Assembly: GCF_014648055.1 (NCBI RefSeq)
Contig: NZ_BMQJ01000002.1
Span: 62,001-126,000 of the forward strand
Reading direction: 5' to 3'
DNA length: 64,000 nt
Source of the DNA: Streptosporangium pseudovulgare
GTDB taxonomy: Bacteria > Actinomycetota > Actinomycetes > Streptosporangiales > Streptosporangiaceae
The notes beneath the pieces are model-generated. The model made no database searches. It was given only the letters and a program-made list of their open reading frames with translations, and had not been told where the DNA came from. Shown here one piece after another: positions 1 through 8,991 of the stretch. Numbering within the stretch: position 1 is the stretch's first letter; each line of letters opens with the position of its first letter. Position numbers and translations under genes: made by a program.

Positions 1-67
1 TCCGTGAAGGCGTCTGAGGATGCTGAAGCGATCTTGCAAACGACTGGGATCCGCGCTGACCTTCCAT

Positions 68-100
68 GGCCCGGCCCGGCCCGGCCCGGCCCGGCCCGGC
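68..100. repeat. CCGGC pentanucleotide repeat
   Basis: Six perfect tandem CCGGC units (71-100) preceded by a partial unit lie just downstream of the histidine kinase gene that ends at 182. No function is evident. The rest of the 181 bases before that stop codon shows no gene. Confidence 0.7.
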
Positions 101-181
101 GGGAACGGGGACCGGCCGGCGAGGACCGGCGGCGGCCCGGGACCGGCTCGCCGGCAGGAAAGGGAAGGGCCGGGGGCGGCG

Positions 182-1591
182 TCACGCCTCGCGGGCCGCG
201 CCGGGCAGGCGCATCCGGGCCAGGATCCCGCCGCCCGGGGCGTTCTCCAGGGCGACCCGCCCCCCGGCCTCCCGTACGGTCTGCGCCACGATGGCCAGTC
301 CCAGCCCGGAGCCGGGCATGCTCCGCGCCGACGACGACCGCCAGAACCGGTCGAACACGTAGGGCAGTTCCTCGGGCGGGATGCCCGGCCCCGCGTCCCG
401 CACGGTCAGCTCGCCGTCGCGCAGCCGTACGGTGACCGGGCCCCCGGAGAACTTCACGGCGTTGTCCAGCAGGTTAACCACCGCCCGCTCCATGGCGGCC
501 TGGTCGCCGTGGACGTACCAGGGGGCGAGGCCGGTCTCGATGGACGTGCCGGGGGCGCGGAGCCGGGCGCGGCGGACGGCGGACTCCACCACCTCGTGGA
601 AGGCGAACTCCACGTGCGGCTCGTGGTCGCCGTCCCCGCGGGCGAGCTGGAGCAGGTCCCCCACCAGCGTGGACAGCTCCTCGAACTGCGCCTTCAACCC
701 GGCCAGCAGCCTGCGCTTGGGCTCGGTGTCCAGCGGGCGGCCGGTGTTCTCGCTGCGCAGCAGCAGGTCGACGTTGGTGCGCAGGCTGGTGAGGGGGGTG
801 CGCAGCTCGTGCCCGGCGTCGGCGATCAGCCGCCGCTGCCGCTCGCGGGAGCCGGCCAGCGCCGCGGTCATCGCGTTGAACGAGGCGCCGAGGCGGGCGA
901 TCTCGTCGGTGCCCTCCACGGGGATGCGGGTGCCGAGGTCCTCGGTCCTGGCGACGTGCTCGACGGCCTCGGCCAGCCGGCCGACCGGGCGCAGCGCCGT
1001 ACGGGAGACCAGCAGCCCGGCCCAGGCGGCGCCGACCACGCCGAGGGCGGCCACCCCGGCGAGGATCCAGGCGAGCGTGGTCAGCGTGGACTGGAACTCG
1101 GCCAGCGACCGCGACTCCATCACCGCCAGGCCCGATCCGGCGCCCGTGGTGAGCACCCGCACCGGGGTGCCGTCCTCGGCGGCGCCGTCCCGCAGCGCCC
1201 ACCTTCCCTCGGGGGCGGCGGCCAGGGTGCGGTCGGCCGGGGTCACCGTGACGGCGAGCCCGCCGACGACGCACCTGCCTCCCTGCGCGTCGATCACCTG
1301 CACCGGGAGGACCCGCGGCGGCCTGGGCCGGTCCGGGAACGTGCCCGGGGGGGACCCGGGCAGATCGGGCAGCGGGGGGAGGGCGGGCAGGTTGCCCGCG
1401 CAGTAGTCCTGCATCCACTGGGCGCCGGCCGACGCTCCCTTGGGCTTCTCCAGCAGGGAACGGTCCACCTGGTTCAGCAGCGCGCCGCGGACGATGAACC
1501 AGCAGGCGCCCGCGCACACCGCGATCGCCAGCGCGACGGCCGCCGCGACCAGCAGGGTCAGCCGCGAGCGCAGGGAGCGGCGGCGTCTCAC
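182..1591 (-). CDS. Two-component sensor histidine kinase (HAMP-HisKA-HATPase)
   Basis: Membrane sensor kinase of 469 aa. The order is a short cytoplasmic start (RRRRSLRSR), a first membrane helix, an extracytoplasmic region of about 120 residues with two cysteines, a second membrane helix ([20 protein letters not shown]), a HAMP linker, a HisKA box with the phospho-acceptor histidine in [15 protein letters not shown], and an ATPase domain with the N box ([10 protein letters not shown]), G1 ([10 protein letters not shown]) and G2 (GSGLGLAIV). The GTG start overlaps the TGA of the upstream response regulator (GTGA), so the two are translationally coupled. The organisation matches the MprB/TcrY class of actinobacterial kinases. 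The signal sensed cannot be read from the sequence. Confidence 0.93.
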   Translation of the reverse strand: MRRRRSLRSRLTLLVAAAVALAIAVCAGACWFIVRGALLNQVDRSLLEKPKGASAGAQWMQDYCAGNLPALPPLPDLPGSPPGTFPDRPRPPRVLPVQVIDAQGGRCVVGGLAVTVTPADRTLAAAPEGRWALRDGAAEDGTPVRVLTTGAGSGLAVMESRSLAEFQSTLTTLAWILAGVAALGVVGAAWAGLLVSRTALRPVGRLAEAVEHVARTEDLGTRIPVEGTDEIARLGASFNAMTAALAGSRERQRRLIADAGHELRTPLTSLRTNVDLLLRSENTGRPLDTEPKRRLLAGLKAQFEELSTLVGDLLQLARGDGDHEPHVEFAFHEVVESAVRRARLRAPGTSIETGLAPWYVHGDQAAMERAVVNLLDNAVKFSGGPVTVRLRDGELTVRDAGPGIPPEELPYVFDRFWRSSSARSMPGSGLGLAIVAQTVREAGGRVALENAPGGGILARMRLPGAAREA

Positions 1592-2337
1592 GGCGCGGCC
1601 CGCAGGACGTAGCCGACGCCCCGGACGGTGTGGATCAGGCGGGGACGGCCGCCCGCCTCGGTCTTGCGGCGCAGGTACATGATGTAGACGTCGAGGGAGT
1701 TGGACGACGGCTCGAAGTCGAAGCCCCACACCTCGCTGAGGATCTGCTCGCGGGTGAGCACCTGGCGCGGGTGCAGCATGAACAGCTCCAGCAGCAGATA
1801 CTCGGTGCGGGTCAGCTCCAGCCGTCCGCCCGCCCGGGTGACCTCCCGGCCCGCGGTGTCCATCCGCAGGTCGCCGCAGGCCAGCACGGCATCGCCGAAA
1901 CCACCGGGGCCGCCCGGACCGCCGCCGCCGGGCGCGGCGGAGGCGGCGAGGGCGCCGCGGCGCAGCAGCGCCCTGACCCGGGCCAGCAGCTCGTCCAGCT
2001 CGAACGGTTTGACCAGGTAGTCGTCGGCCCCGGCGTCCAGCCCGGACACCCGGTCGCCGACCGCGTCGCGGGCGGTGAGCATGAGCACCGGAACGTGGTT
2101 GCCGGCCGCCCGGAGCCGCCGGCACGCGGTCAGGCCGTCCAGGCGGGGCATCATCACGTCCAGCAGCACCAGCTCGTACGGTTCCCGGGCGAGGACGGCC
2201 AGGGCCTCCTGCCCGTCGGGGGCGACGCCGACGTGGTAGCCCTCGAACTCCAGGCTGCTCTGCAGCGCCTCCCTGAGCGCGGGCTCGTCGTCCACGACCA
2301 GCACCCGCGCCGCACCACCGTCACCCATGGCCCCCAC
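1588..2337 (-). CDS. OmpR/PhoB-family response regulator
   Basis: DNA-binding response regulator of 249 aa that forms an operon with the kinase beginning at 1591. The receiver domain shows the acidic pair (VLVVDDEP), the phospho-acceptor Asp in [13 protein letters not shown], and the conserved Lys in [18 protein letters not shown] Gly/Pro/Ala-rich linker leads to a winged-helix domain ([34 protein letters not shown]-like end, [11 protein letters not shown]). It resembles MprA/TcrX-type regulators. The start is either GTG 2337 or ATG 2328; a stop codon lies just upstream and no good ribosome site is seen, so the transcript may be leaderless. Confidence 0.93.
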   Translation of the reverse strand: MGAMGDGGAARVLVVDDEPALREALQSSLEFEGYHVGVAPDGQEALAVLAREPYELVLLDVMMPRLDGLTACRRLRAAGNHVPVLMLTARDAVGDRVSGLDAGADDYLVKPFELDELLARVRALLRRGALAASAAPGGGGPGGPGGFGDAVLACGDLRMDTAGREVTRAGGRLELTRTEYLLLELFMLHPRQVLTREQILSEVWGFDFEPSSNSLDVYIMYLRRKTEAGGRPRLIHTVRGVGYVLRAAP

Positions 2338-2465
2338 GCTAGACGCCCGACATGAGAGCCCGATGAACGCCCGCTCCCTGTTTCACCCCCGCCGGCCCGC
2401 CGGTCATCGGGGCGGGCCGGGCCGTACGGCCGCGCTCAGGACGGGACGGCGCTCGAGGACGGCGC

Positions 2466-3983
2466 TCAGGACAGGACGGCCATGGCGGCGTTGTGGCCGG
2501 GGATGCCGCTGACGCCGCCGCCGCGCCGGGCGCCCGCGCCGCAGAGCAGGACGCGCTCGAAGGCGGTCTCCACCCCCCACTTGCCCGGCTCGCCGTACGG
2601 CCACGACAGGTCACGGTGGAAGATGTGCCCGCCGGGCAGTCCCGCCTCGTCCTCCAGGTCCACCGGGGTCTTGACCTCCAGACACGGGCTCCCGTCGGGG
2701 GCGCGCAGCAGGCAGTCCCCGATCGGCTCGGCGAGCACGGAGTCGACGGAGGCGAGGGTGGCCCGCAGCGCGGCCTCGCGCGCCCCGGCCGGGTCCTCGC
2801 GGAACAGCCGGGCCGGCATGTGCAGGCCGAACAGGGTCATCGTCTGCGCCCCGGCGGCGCGCAGGTCCGCGCCGAGGATGGACGGGTCGGTCAGCGAGTG
2901 GCAGTAGACCTCGGCCGGGGGCAGGGCGGGGATCCGCCCGGCGGACGCCTCGGCGTACGCGCGGGCGAGCTGTTCGCGGCCCTCGTTGATGTGGAAGGTG
3001 CCGCTGAAGGCCGCCACCGGGTCGACCTCGGCGTCCCTGAGCCGCGGCAGCCGGGAGAGCACCATGTTGACCTTCAGCTGCGACCCCTCCGGCGCGGACC
3101 CGTCGCCGCCGAGCAGCCGGGCGAGCACGGCGGGCGGCACGTTCGCCAGGACCCGCGTGCCGCGCACCGCATGCTCGCCGCCGGTGTCGCGGAAGGTCAC
3201 CTCGCCCGAGGAGGGGTCGACGGCGAGCACCTCGGCGCCGGTCAGGATCTCGGCCCCGGCCGAGCGCGCGGCGTCGGCGAGACCGCCGGAGACCGCGCCC
3301 ATGCCGCCGACCGGGACGTTCCAGTCGCCGGTGCCGTCGCCGATCACGTGGTAGAGCAGGCAGCGGTTGGCCAGCAGGCCGTCGTCGCCGGGGTCGGCGA
3401 AGGTGCCGATCAGGGCGTCGGTGAGCACCACCCCCCGTACGGTGTCGTCGGCGAAGCGCTCGTCCACGACCTCGCCGATCGGCCGCTCGAACAGCTCCCG
3501 CCACGCCTCCTCGCCGACGAGGTCGCGCATGGCCCGGCGGTCCATGAGGGGGTGCAGCAGGGTCGGCGCGACGCGTCCGGCGACGTGCCCGGTCAGCGCG
3601 TAGAAGCGCCGCCAGGCCGCGAGGTCGGCCTCTCCTCCGGTCACCCGGGCGAATGAGGCCGCGGTGCGGGCCTCGTCGCCGTGGTCGACCAGCAGGCCGG
3701 TGTCCCCGGCGGGGGTGTAGGAGGCGTAGCGGCGGCGGCGCAGCTCCAGCCGGAGCCCGAGGTCGGAGACGATCTTCGAGGGCAGCAGGCTGACGAGGTA
3801 GGAGTAGCGCGACAGGCGGGCGTCCACGCCGGGGAAGGCCCGCGCCGAGACCGCGAGGCCGCCCACGTGGTCCAGGCGCTCCAGCACCAGGACCCGGCGG
3901 CCCGCGCGGGCGAGGTAGGCGGCGGCGACCAGGCCGTTGTGGCCGCCTCCCACGATCACTGCGTCGTAGCGGGAACGGAACAC
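2466..3983 (-). CDS. FAD-dependent oxidoreductase, phytoene desaturase / PYROXD2-like family
   Basis: Protein of 505 aa with an N-terminal Rossmann FAD-binding motif (YDAVIVGGGHNGLVAAAYLA), followed by the acidic ribose-binding end and the VGGLAVSA segment typical of the phytoene desaturase/amine oxidase superfamily. The C-terminus has the matching FAD motif (LLCGAGARRGGGVSGIPGHN). The length fits the PYROXD2-like branch. No carotenoid genes (crtE, crtB) are nearby, so a carotenoid role is not supported; the substrate is unknown. The GTG start is preceded by AAGGGG at good spacing. The gene is monocistronic as far as can be seen, with a 128-bp gap to the response regulator downstream. Confidence 0.85.
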   Translation of the reverse strand: MFRSRYDAVIVGGGHNGLVAAAYLARAGRRVLVLERLDHVGGLAVSARAFPGVDARLSRYSYLVSLLPSKIVSDLGLRLELRRRRYASYTPAGDTGLLVDHGDEARTAASFARVTGGEADLAAWRRFYALTGHVAGRVAPTLLHPLMDRRAMRDLVGEEAWRELFERPIGEVVDERFADDTVRGVVLTDALIGTFADPGDDGLLANRCLLYHVIGDGTGDWNVPVGGMGAVSGGLADAARSAGAEILTGAEVLAVDPSSGEVTFRDTGGEHAVRGTRVLANVPPAVLARLLGGDGSAPEGSQLKVNMVLSRLPRLRDAEVDPVAAFSGTFHINEGREQLARAYAEASAGRIPALPPAEVYCHSLTDPSILGADLRAAGAQTMTLFGLHMPARLFREDPAGAREAALRATLASVDSVLAEPIGDCLLRAPDGSPCLEVKTPVDLEDEAGLPGGHIFHRDLSWPYGEPGKWGVETAFERVLLCGAGARRGGGVSGIPGHNAAMAVLS

Positions 3984-4446
3984 GCGTCACCCCTTGGGAG
4001 GTTCTGGGACCGGGCTGGGACCGGGGGATCGGGCCGGGTGCGGCCGCGGGTCAGAGGCCCGTCTGCCGGTGCGGTTCCGGACGGAGCGCGTCCGCCACCT
4101 CGATGAGCGCCATGCCCGGCACCATATAGCGAAGGCGACAAAACGGTCTATAGGTCATTTCTGTTTACCGCTCAGGCGGTAAGGCGGGTACTCCTCCGGA
4201 GAGAGGGAGGTGTCACCGGCCGCCGCGCTCCCGCCGCCGGTGGGAGGCGTCGACCCCGGGAAGGGAACGGGACCCCGCCGCGCCCCGCGCCGCGCGACCG
4301 GCGCGCGGGCGCGGCGTTCCCGGCGGCTCTACGGGTGGACGTCCCACCGGGACGGCCGTAACGTGATCACCCCGGAAGCAGCAATCCCGGTTACACCGTT
4401 CCAAAAGGGCGACGAGCCGGCCCGCACAGGGAGACAGAGACCGCTC
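3984..4446. other. Divergent intergenic region between oxidoreductase and psuG
   Basis: This 463-bp region separates two divergent genes. It is GC-rich at both ends with a less GC-rich core around 4120-4180 that should hold the promoters, and it contains the perfect palindrome listed at 4165-4182. An in-frame extension of psuG back to 4210 is open but Arg/Pro-rich and has no ribosome site, so it is not considered coding. Confidence 0.6.
4165..4182. promoter_or_regulatory. Perfect inverted repeat, candidate operator
   Basis: TTACCGC-TCAG-GCGGTAA: seven-base arms with a four-base spacer, in the divergent promoter region of the FAD oxidoreductase and psuG. It is followed by GC-rich sequence and no T-run, so an operator is more likely than a terminator. 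The regulator is unknown. Confidence 0.45.
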
Positions 4447-5385
4447 ATGCGTACCACCCACCAGCCCATCGAAAGCGCGCTCCGACCGTCCGGCGAGGTG
4501 GCCGAGGCACTGGAGCGGGGCGCCCCGGTCGTGGCTCTGGAGTCCACGATCATCTCCCACGGCCTGCCCCAGCCCCGCAACCTCGAGGTCGCGGCCGAGC
4601 TGGAGCGGATCGTCCGGGACGCCGGGGCGGTGCCCGCGACGATCGCGGTGCTGGACGGGGTGGCGCGCATCGGCCTGGACGAGGGCGAGCTGGAGCGGAT
4701 CGCCACCGAACCGGGGCTGCGCAAGCTCGGCTTCCGCGATCTGCCCGCCGCCGCCGCGCTGCGGGCCAGCGGCGCGACGACGGTATCGGCGACCTCGTTC
4801 CTGGCCGCCCGCGCGGGCATCCGGGTCTTCGCCACCGGCGGCCTGGGCGGCGTGCACCGCGGCTGGGTCGAGACCCAGGACGAGTCGGCCGACATCGACA
4901 TGCTGAGCCGTACCCGCATCACCGTCGTCTGCGCGGGGGTGAAGTCGATCCTGGACGTCCCGGCGACCCTGCAGCGGTTCGAGACGCGCGGGATCACCGT
5001 CGCCGGTTTCGGCACCGACGAGTTCCCCGGCTTCTACCTGCACACCTCCGGCGAGCGCGTGGACTGGCGGATCGAGACCCCGGAGGAGGCGGCGGGCGTC
5101 ATGCGGGCCCAGGACGCGCTCGGCGGGCCGGAGACCGCACTGATCGTCGCCAACCCGGTGCCGCGCGACCGGCAGCTCGACCCGGCCCTGCACGACCGGG
5201 TGCTCGCCGAGGCGCTGGAGGCGGCCGAACGGCAGGGCGTCAGCGGCCAGGCGATCACCCCGTTCCTGCTGAGCTACCTCGTCAAGGGCACCGACGGCGC
5301 CTCCCTGGAGGCCAACCTGGCGGCCGTGCGGGGCAACGCCCGCGTCGCCGGGCTGATCGCGGCGGCGTGGAGCAGGGGAAACTGA
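4447..5385 (+). CDS. psuG: Pseudouridine-5'-phosphate glycosidase
   Basis: Enzyme of 312 aa (the usual family length) that splits pseudouridine 5'-phosphate into uracil and ribose 5-phosphate. Family motifs are plain: VVALESTIISHGLPQPRN near residue 30, the conserved VPATIAVLDG, a Lys-containing LRKLGFRDLP segment, ATGGLGGVHRG, the DESADIDMLSRT metal/phosphate region, and CAGVKSILDVPATLQRFET. ATG 4447 was chosen because the homologous region starts there and a GGGAGA box precedes it. It forms a two-gene operon with the PfkB kinase 7 nt downstream, which would supply its phosphorylated substrate: together a pseudouridine salvage pathway. Confidence 0.95.
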   Translation: MRTTHQPIESALRPSGEVAEALERGAPVVALESTIISHGLPQPRNLEVAAELERIVRDAGAVPATIAVLDGVARIGLDEGELERIATEPGLRKLGFRDLPAAAALRASGATTVSATSFLAARAGIRVFATGGLGGVHRGWVETQDESADIDMLSRTRITVVCAGVKSILDVPATLQRFETRGITVAGFGTDEFPGFYLHTSGERVDWRIETPEEAAGVMRAQDALGGPETALIVANPVPRDRQLDPALHDRVLAEALEAAERQGVSGQAITPFLLSYLVKGTDGASLEANLAAVRGNARVAGLIAAAWSRGN

Positions 5386-5392
5386 GGACGCC

Positions 5393-6343
5393 GTGAGCAC
5401 AGCCGGTCTGCTGGTCATCGGTGACGTGGTCACCGACGTCGTCGCGCTCCACGGCGGCACCGCCCTGGCCCACCTGGCCGTCGGGACCGACACGGCGGCC
5501 GACATCGTGCTGCGCCCGGGCGGCTCGGGGGCCAACACGGCCTCCTGGGCCGCCCACCTGGGCGCCGACGCGCGGATCCTGACCCGGGTCGGCTTCGACA
5601 CGGGCGAGTGGCACGCCGCCGAGCTGCGGCGCCGGGGGGTGCGCCCGCACCTGCGGGTGGACCCTGAGCGGCCGACCGCGGTGGTGATCGCCATGGTCGA
5701 CGTGACCGGCGAGCGCTCCATGCTCACCAACCGGGGCGCGGGCGGGCACATCGGCGTCGACGACTGGGACGAGAGCCTGCTCGACGGGGTCGGCCACCTG
5801 CACCTCTCGGGCTACACCCTGTTCGCCGAGCCGGGGCTCCAGCTCTCCCGGCTGGCCCTGGCGGAGGCCGCCCGGCGCGGCGTCACGGCCAGCGTCGATC
5901 CGGCTTCGACGGGGTTCCTGCGGTCCTTCGGCGCCGGGCGGTTCGTCGAGGAGACCCTGTCCGCCCGGCTGATCGTCCCGAACCTCGACGAGGCGCGCCT
6001 GCTCACCGGCGAGTCCTCCCCCGAGCGCGCCGCCGAGCGGCTGAGCCTGCGGTACGGCGCGGCCGCCGTGAAGCTCGGCTCCCGGGGGGCGCTGATGGCC
6101 CGCGGTGGAAAGTTGACCGCCCGGGTTCCCGGACTGCCCGCGGAAGTGGTTGACTCGACCGGGGCCGGTGACGCGTTCGCCGCGGGCCTGTTGACCGCCC
6201 TGCTGAGAGGGGCTGACGACGAGGCCGCGCTGGACGCGGGGCGCCGGGCCGGAGCCGAGGCGGTGGCCGCCGTCGGCGGACGGCCGCGCGTCGCCGGGTC
6301 CGAAGTGGGTACCAACCAGCTTTATCCTCTTATCACCAATTGA
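5393..6343 (+). CDS. psuK: PfkB-family carbohydrate kinase, probable pseudouridine kinase
   Basis: Kinase of 316 aa of the ribokinase/PfkB family. It shows the N-terminal GDVVTDV segment, the Gly-rich substrate loop RPGGSGANTASWAAHLGA, and the PfkB signature with anion hole and catalytic base DSTGAGDAFAAGLL near residue 255. The GTG start lies 7 nt after psuG, with GAGGACG as ribosome site overlapping the psuG stop. The family alone does not fix the substrate; coupling to psuG makes pseudouridine the best guess. Confidence 0.88.
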   Translation: MSTAGLLVIGDVVTDVVALHGGTALAHLAVGTDTAADIVLRPGGSGANTASWAAHLGADARILTRVGFDTGEWHAAELRRRGVRPHLRVDPERPTAVVIAMVDVTGERSMLTNRGAGGHIGVDDWDESLLDGVGHLHLSGYTLFAEPGLQLSRLALAEAARRGVTASVDPASTGFLRSFGAGRFVEETLSARLIVPNLDEARLLTGESSPERAAERLSLRYGAAAVKLGSRGALMARGGKLTARVPGLPAEVVDSTGAGDAFAAGLLTALLRGADDEAALDAGRRAGAEAVAAVGGRPRVAGSEVGTNQLYPLITN

Positions 6344-6407
6344 TAGCTTGCGGCGTAAGCTGCACCATCAGCCACATGCGTCACTTTGGGGAGGTTGCGG
6401 TCCACCG

Positions 6408-8171
6408 ATGGATGCCGATTCATCGATCTGCCTGAGTGATCTGGTACCGGCCCTGCGCTGGAGCAGGCCCCAGCAGGTCGCCGAAGCCCTCTCCGATCCC
6501 CGCCTGCCCGCCGGCTGGTGGTCCTCGGTCACCCTCACCAAGGCCCTCGGCACCGCCGGGCTCGACTGGATCTGCGACCGGCTCGCCCGGCTCTCCGTGT
6601 CGCGCTGGGATCACCTGCCGCTGAGCGACGTGCTGCCCGCCCTGCACGTCCACACCGTCGACCCCACCCTGCCCGGGTGGCCGGAGCCGGCCCGCGCGGC
6701 CATCTCCGCGCTGGGCGGCTGGGCCCGGCTGCGCCGGCTGACCTCCGCCGACCTGGGCGGCGCGCCCGGTCAGGCCACCCCCGAGGTCGTGGTGACGGCC
6801 GTGTTCCAGGAGGTGCTGGGCCGGGTTCCCGGGATCTCCGGGGTCGCCGAGCAGGCCGGGACGGCCGCCGGAACGGCCGTGGAGAACCGCCCGGTCACCG
6901 GGCAGACGCCCGCCCCCGCGGCGGCTCCGGCGGCCCCGGAGCGGCAGGCCCCGGCCGCGCCGTCCGCGCCGCCCGCGGTCTCGGTGCCCGCGCAGTCCCC
7001 CGCGCCCGCCGCGCCGCAGCCCGCCGCGCCGGCCGTACCGCAGGCCGCGCCCGCCGCGGCGCAGGAGCCGGCGCGGCCGCAGGTGGATCTCGGCGACTAC
7101 CCGCTGGTCCGCCTGGTGGAGAACATGTTCCGCGGCTGGAACCCGCTGGAGCTCGCGGTCGCCGTGGAACGGCTGTTCGCCGTCGATCCGATCAGCCTGC
7201 GCGCGCTCGCCCACCGGCTCGACGCCGGCCGCGACGCGCTGTCGGCGGCCCAGCGCACCGCCGAGGAGCGCATCCTGCTGTGGCTGCGCTCACCGGAGTC
7301 GGCCCCGCTCACCGGCCACATGTTCGGGCTCACCGAGTGGCTGGGCGCGGCGGCGACCGAGGAGCAGCTCATCGCGGCCGACCCGGCGCACCCGATCGAG
7401 GTCCCCACGCTCCGCACGCCGCTGTGGCGGGTGCTGGTCACGCTCATGCCCGACCGGCGGCTCCAGGACGGCTGGCTGGTCGTCGGCGACCTCGGCGGCC
7501 TGCGCGACCGGACCCGCAAGTTGCTGGCCGGGCAGCCGTCCGACGCCGACGTGGTCGCGCTCATGGAGCGCCAGCTCGGCATCCGCGCCCACTCCGCCCC
7601 GGCGTGGCTGGTCGCCCTCAACAACTCCCCGGCCGGGAGCGAGGGCGCCCCGCAGGGCGGCGCCGGCTCCCCCGGCCAGGGCGGGCAGCTCCCGCGCCGC
7701 ACCCCGGGCGCCAACGCCCACCACCACCGCGGCGGCCAGCCGGTTCCGCAGGTCAGCCCCGACTCCATCGACCCGCGCGCCGCGCTGGCGACCCTGTCGG
7801 CCCTGTCCGGCAACGGCCGCCCGCATCTGGTCTCCAGCCGCCGGGCCCCGCTGCACCCGCCGGCCGGTCCGCCGAGCTCCTCCGGCCCGGTCACCGACCC
7901 GAGCCGCTGGCAGCGGATCGAGGTGACCAGCGAGCACCTGCGGGGCGGCCCGGTGGCGGTGCCCGAGGGGTACGCCACCAGGCTCGGCATGCGCCCGGGC
8001 ACGCTCCTGTCGGTGACCGGCCCCGGCGACAACGCGGTGGTGCTGGTCTGGCGCGACCAGCCGGTCTTCGACTCGCTCCAGCCGGTGCTCATGCGCCTGA
8101 ACGCCCGGCCGGGCGACCAGGTGTACGTCACCGTGGACGGCTACCGCCTGGAGGCCCAGCTTCCGGGCTGA
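6408..8171 (+). CDS. Hypothetical protein with Ala/Pro-rich linker
   Basis: Not recognised. The 587-aa protein has three parts. Residues 1-150 are Trp-rich and apparently helical (LRWSRPQQVAEAL, WARLRRLTSADL). A linker of about 90 residues is rich in Ala, Pro and Gln. A second globular helical domain (VDLGDYPLVRLVENMFRGW onward, about residues 225-410) follows, then a disordered Gly/Pro/Ser stretch and a C-terminal beta-type domain of about 85 residues (SRWQRIEVTSEHLRGGPVAV to the end). No signal peptide or membrane helix is seen. ATG 6408 has a GGGGAGG box; an upstream in-frame start at 6348 lacks one. It sits 64 nt after psuK, but a functional link is not evident. A strong hairpin follows the stop. 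Confidence 0.8.
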   Translation: MDADSSICLSDLVPALRWSRPQQVAEALSDPRLPAGWWSSVTLTKALGTAGLDWICDRLARLSVSRWDHLPLSDVLPALHVHTVDPTLPGWPEPARAAISALGGWARLRRLTSADLGGAPGQATPEVVVTAVFQEVLGRVPGISGVAEQAGTAAGTAVENRPVTGQTPAPAAAPAAPERQAPAAPSAPPAVSVPAQSPAPAAPQPAAPAVPQAAPAAAQEPARPQVDLGDYPLVRLVENMFRGWNPLELAVAVERLFAVDPISLRALAHRLDAGRDALSAAQRTAEERILLWLRSPESAPLTGHMFGLTEWLGAAATEEQLIAADPAHPIEVPTLRTPLWRVLVTLMPDRRLQDGWLVVGDLGGLRDRTRKLLAGQPSDADVVALMERQLGIRAHSAPAWLVALNNSPAGSEGAPQGGAGSPGQGGQLPRRTPGANAHHHRGGQPVPQVSPDSIDPRAALATLSALSGNGRPHLVSSRRAPLHPPAGPPSSSGPVTDPSRWQRIEVTSEHLRGGPVAVPEGYATRLGMRPGTLLSVTGPGDNAVVLVWRDQPVFDSLQPVLMRLNARPGDQVYVTVDGYRLEAQLPG

Positions 8172-8234
8172 GCCGCCCGGCCGTCCCCCGCGGCCCCGGC
8201 CGGAGGTCGGGGCCGTTCCCTTCGTCCCGTGGGC

Positions 8235-8266
8235 ACCGCCGCGGTGCGGCATCGCACCGCGGCGGT
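8235..8266 (+). terminator. Strong hairpin after the 587-aa protein gene
   Basis: Perfect 13-bp stem (ACCGCCGCGGTGC / GCACCGCGGCGGT) with a 6-nt loop, 63 nt after the stop codon at 8171. There is no T-run, as is usual in high-GC actinobacteria. It probably ends transcription from the plus strand and may also serve the convergent DoxX gene. Confidence 0.65.
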
Positions 8267-8373
8267 CCCGTGCGGCGTCCGCCCCCCCCCTGGCACGGGC
8301 TCCCCCGTGCCGGGCGTTCTCGTCCGCGCCGGGCGTTCCCCGCCCGTTCTCCCGAGCCGGGTGTTCCCCGCCC

Positions 8374-8431
8374 GCACCCCCGCGCCGGAGCTCCCCGGCC
8401 GCGCACCCCCGCGCCGGAGCTCCCCGGCCGC
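8374..8431. repeat. Two exact tandem copies of a 29-bp unit
   Basis: The unit at 8374-8402 is repeated exactly at 8403-8431. The region before it (8290-8373) holds looser repeats of a CCGGGCGTTC-like motif. The whole 314-bp gap 8172-8485 between convergent genes contains only the terminator hairpin and these repeats; no gene is supported. The repeats are tandem without spacers, so this is not a CRISPR array. Confidence 0.7.
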
Positions 8432-8485
8432 GCATCACGCGCCCGATGTCCGGCCGCCCACGCTCCCGTGCCGGGCGGGTCCGTC

Positions 8486-8914
8486 TCAGACGGTCACGGC
8501 CTCGGTCCGGCGGCCACGCCGCCACAGGCCGTCCGCGGCCAGCGCCCCGCCGCCGCTGAAGCCGATGGCCAGGGCCGCCGCGGCGAGGGCCAGGACGAAC
8601 TCGTATCCCCCCTTGTCGGCCGCGAAGCCGTTGGCCCCGTGGACGAAGACGATCGCGCCGATCATGTCCAGGGCGAGCAGGACGCCGAACACCGGCAGCG
8701 CCGCGCCGACGATGAGCGCGATCCCGCCGACGACCTCCAGCACGGCCACCGCCGGAGCGGCCAGGCCCGGCAGCGGAATCCCGATCTGCTCGAAGAACGC
8801 CGTCGTCCCGGAGATCCCCATGGTGGTGAACTTCTGCCACCCGTGGACGAGGAAGATCACTCCGATGCCGATCCGCCCCAGCAGCAGGGCGAAGGGCCGA
8901 ATCCGGTCGAGCAT
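8486..8914 (-). CDS. DoxX family membrane protein
   Basis: Small integral membrane protein of 142 aa with four predicted helices: LLLGRIGIGVIFLVHGWQKF, the AAPAVAVLEVVGGIALIVGA segment, VFGVLLALDMIGAIVFVHG, and FVLALAAAALAIGFSGGGAL. The first helix with HGxxKF is the DoxX hallmark. Family members have been linked to redox and thiol stress. ATG 8914 is preceded by GAAGGAG. The gene is divergent from a MarR regulator 77 bp away with two shared operators, so it is probably that regulator's target. Confidence 0.9.
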   Translation of the reverse strand: MLDRIRPFALLLGRIGIGVIFLVHGWQKFTTMGISGTTAFFEQIGIPLPGLAAPAVAVLEVVGGIALIVGAALPVFGVLLALDMIGAIVFVHGANGFAADKGGYEFVLALAAAALAIGFSGGGALAADGLWRRGRRTEAVTV

Positions 8915-8930
8915 TGCCGCTCCTTCGTTA

Positions 8931-8944
8931 GTTCCAATTTGAAC
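8931..8944. promoter_or_regulatory. MarR-type operator, copy 1
   Basis: GTTCCAATTTGAAC is a palindrome of the form GTTCnAATTnGAAC. It lies 16 bp upstream of the DoxX start and pairs with an identical-consensus site at 8960-8973. Confidence 0.75.
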
Positions 8945-8959
8945 CAAACCTAGCCGGTA

Positions 8960-8973
8960 GTTCAAATTCGAAC
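8960..8973. promoter_or_regulatory. MarR-type operator, copy 2
   Basis: GTTCAAATTCGAAC, second copy of the GTTCnAATTnGAAC palindrome, 29 bp start to start from the first and 18 bp upstream of the marR start. The two sites would let the MarR protein control itself and the divergent DoxX gene. Confidence 0.75.
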
Positions 8974-8991
8974 AACCCATACACTGGATCC

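Noticed and set aside
20-1612. Long plus-strand frame opposite the first histidine kinase
   Set aside because: High-GC shadow frame; the kinase motifs on the minus strand are unambiguous.
2466-3983. Carotenoid biosynthesis gene (crtI)
   Set aside because: Same superfamily, but the C-terminal sequence follows the PYROXD2-like branch and no other carotenoid gene is near.
8374-8431. CRISPR repeats
   Set aside because: Two abutting 29-bp copies with no spacer and no cas genes.
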